From contig CBDBHT010000008.1 in assembly GCA_965205965.1 (NCBI GenBank), forward strand, positions 248,001 to 312,000: a DNA stretch of 64,000 nt, in the 5' to 3' direction. Both the position numbers and the translations under genes were made by a program. Origin of the DNA: Bin55 sp965205965 (GTDB lineage Bacteria; Pseudomonadota; Gammaproteobacteria; Pseudomonadales; Azotimanducaceae). The notes below the pieces were generated by a model. It had not been told where the DNA came from. It ran no database searches and saw only the letters and a program-made list of their open reading frames with translations. Shown one piece after another: positions 58,659 through 64,000 of the stretch; the first letter of the stretch is position 1; each line of letters opens with the position of its first letter.

Positions 58659-59680
58659 TCTGATGTATTTCCAACATCCGGCATGGCGAACTCAACGTCC
58701 ACGGCCATCGAACTTTCCATAAATTCACCAATCACCGTCTGAATATCATGTTGTTCGAAAAGTACATGATGCAACGCCTCGGCTAATGGCATGTAGACGT
58801 CTAGAAATTTACTTCTTTCATACACCACTCTTAAAGTATTGACGCCTTCCGCAAGCTTTCCAAGTGATTCTGAAGCCTCATCCAAGGAAGCACCTTTTGC
58901 GATGCGATAGCCCAACTGAAAATTACGCGAGTGCGGCGAAGTACAAGTAGCAACGAGGTCACCAACGCCAGCTAATCCTAGAAATGTATACGGATTTGCC
59001 CCCATTGATACTGCGAACCGACTCATCTCAGCTAAGCTTCGAGTAATAACCATGGATAGAGCACTTTGACCAATATCTAATGCTGATGCCATGCCACAAA
59101 CAATCGCGTAAATATTCTTTAATGCTCCACCAAGTTCTACACCAAAGACGTCCGAACTTGAATACACCCGAAATAACCGATGATGCATGTGTTCCTGTAC
59201 AACGGAAACAAGCTTAGGATCACGGCTCGCAATCACGGTACCCGCCAGCCGTCCATCAGCAATCTCTTCCGCAAGATTTGGGCCGCTGATCACGCCAATC
59301 CTGCAGTCATGCAGCTCCTCCTCCAAGATCTGACTCATCAACCGAAACCCATTACCCTCAACACCTTTCGTTGCGCTTACGACATACGTCCCCGATTGGA
59401 CGAAGGGGGCGAATTCACGCGTAACTGCGCGGAATGACGCACTGGGAACCGTAACGAATATTAGGTGCGACTCCTTGATTGCTTGAGAAAGATCGGATGT
59501 CGGAATGACGCTGTCCGCGAGTCGGTGCCCAGGCAAGTAGCGATTGTTTTCTCGCGTTGCCTGCATTTCGTGTAGCTGCTGTTCATCACGTACGTACAAA
59601 TACGTTTCGGCCCCATCGCTGGCAACGATGTTGGCAATAACCGTGCCGAAATTACCGGCACCAACGACGGACACATACAC
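58655..59680 (-). CDS. gpsA: NAD(P)H-dependent glycerol-3-phosphate dehydrogenase
   Basis: This cytoplasmic enzyme makes sn-glycerol-3-phosphate for phospholipids. The 341 residues have the cofactor loop VVGAGNFGTVIANIV (5-19), then VTKGVEGNGFRLMSQIL, GPNLAEEIADGRLAGTVIAS, the catalytic Lys in GGALKNIYAIVCG and GLAGVGDLVATCTSPHSRNF. htpG ends 4 bp upstream, so htpG-gpsA-DUF4892 are probably one transcript. Confidence 0.95.
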   Translation of the reverse strand: MYVSVVGAGNFGTVIANIVASDGAETYLYVRDEQQLHEMQATRENNRYLPGHRLADSVIPTSDLSQAIKESHLIFVTVPSASFRAVTREFAPFVQSGTYVVSATKGVEGNGFRLMSQILEEELHDCRIGVISGPNLAEEIADGRLAGTVIASRDPKLVSVVQEHMHHRLFRVYSSSDVFGVELGGALKNIYAIVCGMASALDIGQSALSMVITRSLAEMSRFAVSMGANPYTFLGLAGVGDLVATCTSPHSRNFQLGYRIAKGASLDEASESLGKLAEGVNTLRVVYERSKFLDVYMPLAEALHHVLFEQHDIQTVIGEFMESSMAVDVEFAMPDVGNTSE

Positions 59681-59684
59681 TTAG

Positions 59685-61523
59685 CTACTCAATCAACTCA
59701 GTAAGCAAACGATTGATTCTGCGGACGTATACACCTGGTTCTACTTGGTCAAGACCGTCGGCTAACGCCGCTTGATCAAAAATGATGTTTGCAACGTTAC
59801 TAAACCGTTCGTCGTCCTGCTCTTTACTTAAATGTCTAACCAGTGGATGGTCTAAATTTACTTCGAGTGAAGGCTTGGATAGTGGCACTTTTTGCCCTGC
59901 CATTTCCATCATACGTTGCAGCTGGCGATTCATACCATCTTTCGGAAGGACCAGACACGCTGGAGAATCCGTGAGACGAGAAGATGAGCGTACATCTTCC
60001 ACTTTTTCCTTAAGCACCTCCGAAATACGCCTGATCAACGGTTCATCCTCAGGTGTCTCTACCTGGTCCTCATCTGTTTTTAGATCAAGATCCCCTCGCG
60101 ATATATCCTGCCATTCCTTATCTTCATATTTCTGGAGGTAAGATACAAACCAAGGATCCACTCGATCTGATAACAACAGTACTTCCATTTTGTTCTTGCG
60201 AAAAACTTCGAGATGTGGACTTTCCAATGCCGATGCATGAGATTCAGCAGCGAGGTAATAAATTTTGTCCTGGTCATCCTTTGTACGTTCCAAATAGTCT
60301 TTCAGCGACGTTCGTTGAACCGCGGTATTATCGTGCGTTGAAGAAAATCGGTATAGTTTGAGAAGTGCATCACGATTAGTGAAATCACTACTGGCACCCT
60401 CCTTCAAGACTTGCCCGAAGGTATCCCAAAACTGATTGTAGGAATCAGTATCTTCGGTGGCAAGCTTCTCTAGCGTGTCAATTACACGCTTTGTTAAGGC
60501 ATTTCGAAGCGACGCAACTTGCTGGTTCTCCTGAAGAGCTTCACGAGAAATGTTCAACGGCAGATCTTCTGCGTCAACTACGCCTTTTACAAATCTCAGA
60601 TAAAGCGGAAGGAAAACTTCCGCATCGTCCATAATGAATACGCGTTGTATGTAGAGTTTCAATCCGTGAGCGGCTTCATAGTTCCAAAGATCGAACGGTG
60701 CGCGTTTCGGAACGTACAGCAGACTTGTGTACTCCAAACGGCCTTCAACGCGATTGTGGCTCCATACCCACGGTTCCTCAAAGTCATGGGAAATATGCTT
60801 GTAGAATTCTTTGTATTCATCATCAGAGATTTCCGAACGTGACCTGGTCCATAAAGCCGTTGCTTCATTGACAGTTTCTCGCCCCTCTTCATCCCCCTCT
60901 TTGGGCATCTCAACTGGCATGCTGATATGATCGGTATAACGATTAATGATGCTCCTAAGGCGATAACCATTGGCGTATTCATGAGCATCTTGTTTAAGTG
61001 ATAGCATGACTTTCGTACCGCGTTGCGCCTCGCAATCTTCGATGGTGAATTCATCTTCTCCCTTGGAGGTCCATCGAACGCCTGTAGTCGACCCAACACG
61101 ACAAGACACCACTTCTACCTTATCAGAAACCATAAAGACGCTGTAGAAACCAACGCCGAATTGCCCGATCAAATTCGCATCAGACTTTTGATCACCGGTT
61201 AATTGTTCGAAAAACTCCTCGGTTCCCGATTTTGCAATCGTTCCTAAATTCTCAACGATCTCGTCTCGAGTCATACCGATTCCGTTATCAGCGACCGCTA
61301 GCGTGTGAGATTCCTCGTCGAAATCTATTAATATTTTAAAATCTGGATCTCCTTCGATTAGCTCCGGCTTCGAAAGCAGTTCGAACCGAAGTTTATCAAC
61401 TGCATCAGACGCGTTAGAAATTAGTTCCCGCAAAAACACCTCCTTGTTCGAGTACAAGGAGCTGATCATAAGTTGAAGTAGTTTTCTTGCTTCCGTCTGA
61501 AAGTTAAGTGTTTCTTTACTCAT
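59685..61523 (-). CDS. htpG: Chaperone HtpG (Hsp90)
   Basis: HtpG is the bacterial Hsp90 that folds client proteins in the cytoplasm. The 612 residues have the GHKL ATP site (FLRELISNASDAVDKLRFEL; VADNGIGMTRDEIVENLGTI; GQFGVGFYSVFMV), the middle domain (LYVPKRAPFDLWNYEAAHGL; YLRFVKGVVDAEDLPLNISR) and the C-terminal dimer domain (PACLVLPKDGMNRQLQRMME). Length and order are standard. gpsA follows after 4 bp. Confidence 0.96.
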   Translation of the reverse strand: MSKETLNFQTEARKLLQLMISSLYSNKEVFLRELISNASDAVDKLRFELLSKPELIEGDPDFKILIDFDEESHTLAVADNGIGMTRDEIVENLGTIAKSGTEEFFEQLTGDQKSDANLIGQFGVGFYSVFMVSDKVEVVSCRVGSTTGVRWTSKGEDEFTIEDCEAQRGTKVMLSLKQDAHEYANGYRLRSIINRYTDHISMPVEMPKEGDEEGRETVNEATALWTRSRSEISDDEYKEFYKHISHDFEEPWVWSHNRVEGRLEYTSLLYVPKRAPFDLWNYEAAHGLKLYIQRVFIMDDAEVFLPLYLRFVKGVVDAEDLPLNISREALQENQQVASLRNALTKRVIDTLEKLATEDTDSYNQFWDTFGQVLKEGASSDFTNRDALLKLYRFSSTHDNTAVQRTSLKDYLERTKDDQDKIYYLAAESHASALESPHLEVFRKNKMEVLLLSDRVDPWFVSYLQKYEDKEWQDISRGDLDLKTDEDQVETPEDEPLIRRISEVLKEKVEDVRSSSRLTDSPACLVLPKDGMNRQLQRMMEMAGQKVPLSKPSLEVNLDHPLVRHLSKEQDDERFSNVANIIFDQAALADGLDQVEPGVYVRRINRLLTELIE

Positions 61524-61592
61524 TAGATTAATACGAATTCAGATAATGAAAGTGGATCGCCATTATGCAATCTAAATCAGAGATAGCATATG

Positions 61593-62474
61593 TTATGGTG
61601 AAGACCATCCAGTAATTTCACCAAGGCGGGTTCCAATTTCCGACAGGCTTCGAACGGTGGCGACACCAGCGCGTTCTAACGCAGCAAATTTCTCCTTGGC
61701 GGTACCCTTTCCTCCAGCGATTATCGCACCCGCATGGCCCATTCGTTTTCCGGGAGGTGCCGTAACCCCAGCAATATAAGCGACTATTGGTTTAGTCACA
61801 TTGCTCTGTATGAATTCAGCAGCCTCTTCTTCCGCAGTACCACCAATTTCTCCTACCATTACGATAGCTTCGGTCTGCGGGTCAGACTCAAATAGTGCCA
61901 ATACATCAATGAAATGAGTACCGGGTATGGGGTCTCCCCCTATTCCTACACACGACGTTTGACCAAACCCTTGGTCAGTCGTCTGTTTCACCGCTTCATA
62001 CGTTAATGTGCCTGATCGAGAAACCACGCCTACCCTTCCCGGTAAATGGATCTCGGCCGGCATAATGCCTATTTTGCATTCCCCAGGCGTTATCACGCCT
62101 GGACAGTTAGGACCAATAAGCCGCGATTGGCATCCATCCAATAGAAACTTAGCACGCAGCATATCTAAAGTTGGTACGCCTTCAGTGATACACACGATGA
62201 GATCAATGCCGGCATCAATGGCTTCTAGTATCGAGTCGTAACAGAAAGGCGCCGGAACATATATGACGGTGACCGTTGCTCCGGTTTCCTTGACGGCATG
62301 CGCTACGGTATCGAATACTGGTAAACCAAGGTGCTCCGTCCCACCCTTACCCGGTGTAACGCCGCCAACTAGTTGCGTACCGTATTGAATAGCTTGTTCG
62401 GAGTGCAGCGTTCCCTGAGAACCGGTAAATCCTTGACAAATAACCTTAGTATTTTTATCGACAAGTATGCTCAT
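61593..62474 (-). CDS. sucD: Succinyl-CoA synthetase alpha subunit
   Basis: With SucC it makes succinate and ATP/GTP from succinyl-CoA in the TCA cycle. The 293 residues have CoA-binding text (VICQGFTGSQGTLHSEQAI, 10-28), PNCPGVITPGECKIGIMPA and the phosphorylated His in KRMGHAGAIIAGGKGTA (His about 246). It lies 5 bp after sucC. Confidence 0.96.
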   Translation of the reverse strand: MSILVDKNTKVICQGFTGSQGTLHSEQAIQYGTQLVGGVTPGKGGTEHLGLPVFDTVAHAVKETGATVTVIYVPAPFCYDSILEAIDAGIDLIVCITEGVPTLDMLRAKFLLDGCQSRLIGPNCPGVITPGECKIGIMPAEIHLPGRVGVVSRSGTLTYEAVKQTTDQGFGQTSCVGIGGDPIPGTHFIDVLALFESDPQTEAIVMVGEIGGTAEEEAAEFIQSNVTKPIVAYIAGVTAPPGKRMGHAGAIIAGGKGTAKEKFAALERAGVATVRSLSEIGTRLGEITGWSSP

Positions 62475-62479
62475 GATAT

Positions 62480-63640
62480 TTATGCTGCGGCTTTCACCGC
62501 GGCACTCGCCGCTTCGCTTAGACTTGACGTGGCGATGACGTTCAGCCCGCTATCGCGAAGAATTCCCGAACCTAATTCGGCACTGTTTCCGTCAAAACGG
62601 ACCACCACGGGCACACTTACGCACGCGTCCTTAATAGCTCCAACGATACCCTTTGCAATCGTGGCGCAAGAAACGATTCCACCGAATATATTGATCAACA
62701 CGGCTTGCACGTTGGAATCGGAAAGGATGATCTTAAAGGCCTCTCCCACTGCTGCCGTACTAACTCCACCACCCACGTCCAGGAAATTCGCAGGTTCACC
62801 TCCGTGCAGCTTGACTAGATCCATCGTACCCATGGCTAACCCTGCTCCGTTGACCATGCAGCCAATGTTCCCGTCCAGTGCCACGTAACTCAGTCCAAAC
62901 TTCGTCGCTTGTGCTTCACGTTCGTCCTCCTGTCGAACGTCCCGCATCTTTTCTACCGTCTGTTGACGAAATAATGCATTGTTATCAACATTTACCTTAG
63001 CGTCCAAACAAAGTACGTTGCCCTGAGCAGTAATGACGAAAGGGTTCACTTCAACCAGAGAACAATCCAACTCTACGAACATGCGGCAAATATTCAAAAA
63101 TAGATTGGTGAATTCCCTGACCTGATTGCTATTGAAACCAAGTTGCAAAGCCAGCGACCGCGCCTGGTACGCCATTGGCCCGACTAATGGATTTAAGAAT
63201 ACAGAGAGTATTTTGTCTGGTGTCTCCGCCGCAACTTTCTCAATTTCCACACCACCTTCCGTTGACGCCATAACGACCACGCGCTTGGAAGAGCGATCTA
63301 TGACCAAACCTAAATAAAGCTCCCTGTCGATATTCGATACTGGCTCAATGTAGACTTGGTCCACAGGTCGTCCAACGGCGTCCGTCTGAAACGTTACCAG
63401 TCGTTTTCCGATCCATTCTTCCGCGAACGTTCGGACTCCCTCCAGGTCGTCGACTAGCCTTACTCCACCTGCTTTCCCTCTTCCACCGGCGTGGGCCTGT
63501 ACTTTGCAAACCCATCGGTTGCCACCTATTGCTTTTGCCGCTTGAATCGCATCATCTACGGATTCGGCGACGCTACCTTCCGGAACTGGAAGACCGAACT
63601 CCCGAAAAAGCTGTTTAGACTGATACTCATGCAAATTCAT
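62480..63640 (-). CDS. sucC: Succinyl-CoA synthetase beta subunit
   Basis: SucC carries the ATP-grasp domain of the enzyme. The 386 residues start MNLHEYQSKQLFREFGLPVP and include CKVQAHAGGRGKAGGVRL (about 45-62), EVNPFVITAQGNVLCLDAKV and VLINIFGGIVSCATIAKGIV. Standard length. sucD follows; lpdA precedes it by 48 bp, matching a suc-lpd-sucCD operon. Confidence 0.96.
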   Translation of the reverse strand: MNLHEYQSKQLFREFGLPVPEGSVAESVDDAIQAAKAIGGNRWVCKVQAHAGGRGKAGGVRLVDDLEGVRTFAEEWIGKRLVTFQTDAVGRPVDQVYIEPVSNIDRELYLGLVIDRSSKRVVVMASTEGGVEIEKVAAETPDKILSVFLNPLVGPMAYQARSLALQLGFNSNQVREFTNLFLNICRMFVELDCSLVEVNPFVITAQGNVLCLDAKVNVDNNALFRQQTVEKMRDVRQEDEREAQATKFGLSYVALDGNIGCMVNGAGLAMGTMDLVKLHGGEPANFLDVGGGVSTAAVGEAFKIILSDSNVQAVLINIFGGIVSCATIAKGIVGAIKDACVSVPVVVRFDGNSAELGSGILRDSGLNVIATSSLSEAASAAVKAAA

Positions 63641-63688
63641 AGCGTCTCGTACACCAAAGCGAACGGCAAGAAAGAGGGATTATTGAAT

Positions 63689-64000
63689 CTAGTGTCGCGG
63701 TTTCTTATTGACCATATGGATGGCACGTCCGCCAACGCCTAAAGCCGCCTCGTGTACAACTTCCGACAAGGTCGGATGCGCAAATATGGTAAGTGCCAAG
63801 TCTTCCACGCTCGCATCGAATTCCATGGCGATGACAGCCTCGGCGATTAGCTCTGAAGCCTGCGGCCCAAAGATATGCACTCCCAATAGGCGATCCGTTC
63901 CTGCGTCGCCGATCACTTTGACGAGTCCTTCCGAATCGTTTGCGGCCAGTGCACGCCCGCTTGCGGCAAACGAAAATACCGCGGAATTCACTTTTTCACC
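63689..64000 (-). CDS. lpdA: Dihydrolipoyl dehydrogenase (E3), C-terminal part, runs off the window
   Basis: The ~103 visible residues are the dimer domain of the E3 enzyme shared by 2-oxoglutarate and pyruvate dehydrogenases: FAASGRALAANDSEGLVKVI, LLGVHIFGPQASELIAEAVI and the catalytic pair in IFAHPTLSEVVHEAALG. The frame stays open to base 64000, so the rest lies beyond the window. The position before sucCD shows that it belongs to the 2-oxoglutarate dehydrogenase operon. Confidence 0.93.
   Translation of the reverse strand, partial: GEKVNSAVFSFAASGRALAANDSEGLVKVIGDAGTDRLLGVHIFGPQASELIAEAVIAMEFDASVEDLALTIFAHPTLSEVVHEAALGVGGRAIHMVNKKPRH

Overview
The window looks like a chromosome segment of a Gram-negative gammaproteobacterium of moderate GC content. 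The host genes include lolA, an ExbB/ExbD/TonB envelope system of the TonB2/TtpC type, a Pho/Pst block and the clusters ftsK-lolA-rarA-(crcB)-serS and uvrC-pgsA-tRNA-Cys, all in an order familiar from gammaproteobacteria. Visibly GC-richer insertion sequences (IS) fill roughly a third of the window, and most of them are broken. Several host genes are decaying too: crcB, a dienelactone hydrolase gene and the TRAP permease gene dctM, with aat doubtful. Many ISs plus fresh pseudogenes suggest a lineage in early genome reduction, for example a host-associated one. The species cannot be named from the sequence.

Layout. 1-9493: an IS island with an IS4 element inside an ISAs1 remnant, an IS1380 element split by an IS50-like element whose transposase carries a DruA-like (DUF4338) domain, a tandem duplication of IS1380 plus IS debris, and an IS630 tail that abuts serS. 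9468-18034: serS, crcB pseudogene, rarA, lolA, ftsK (leftward), trxB and aat (rightward), tRNA-Cys (leftward). 18341-25957: an IS630 element, then a four-layer nest (IS4 > DUF4338-IS4 > IS256 > IS1595 fragment). 25970-37689: leftward housekeeping genes pgsA, uvrC, gcdH, pyrF and ribE, then the operon DUF3450-ttpC-exbB-exbD-tonB-TPR, then a dienelactone hydrolase pseudogene. 38086-46530: phoB-phoR-pstS-pstC-pstA-pstB-phoU (rightward). 46565-47344: an SDR oxidoreductase. 47630-57145: a TRAP transporter locus (dctP, dctQ, broken dctM) split and flanked by IS1380, IS630 and ISNCY elements, ending in a 207-bp MITE exactly at the dctM stop codon. 57750-64000: DUF4892 gene, gpsA, htpG, sucD, sucC and the 3' end of lpdA, all leftward.

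How it fits together. The phosphate block is complete: sensor, regulator, high-affinity transporter and PhoU. The TonB block has all energising parts but no receptor gene beside it, so its substrate is unknown. The lpdA-sucC-sucD end belongs to the TCA cycle (2-oxoglutarate dehydrogenase E3 and succinyl-CoA synthetase). The ISs sit mostly between genes or exactly at gene ends. Target duplications and shared terminal repeats allow the order of several insertions to be read directly.
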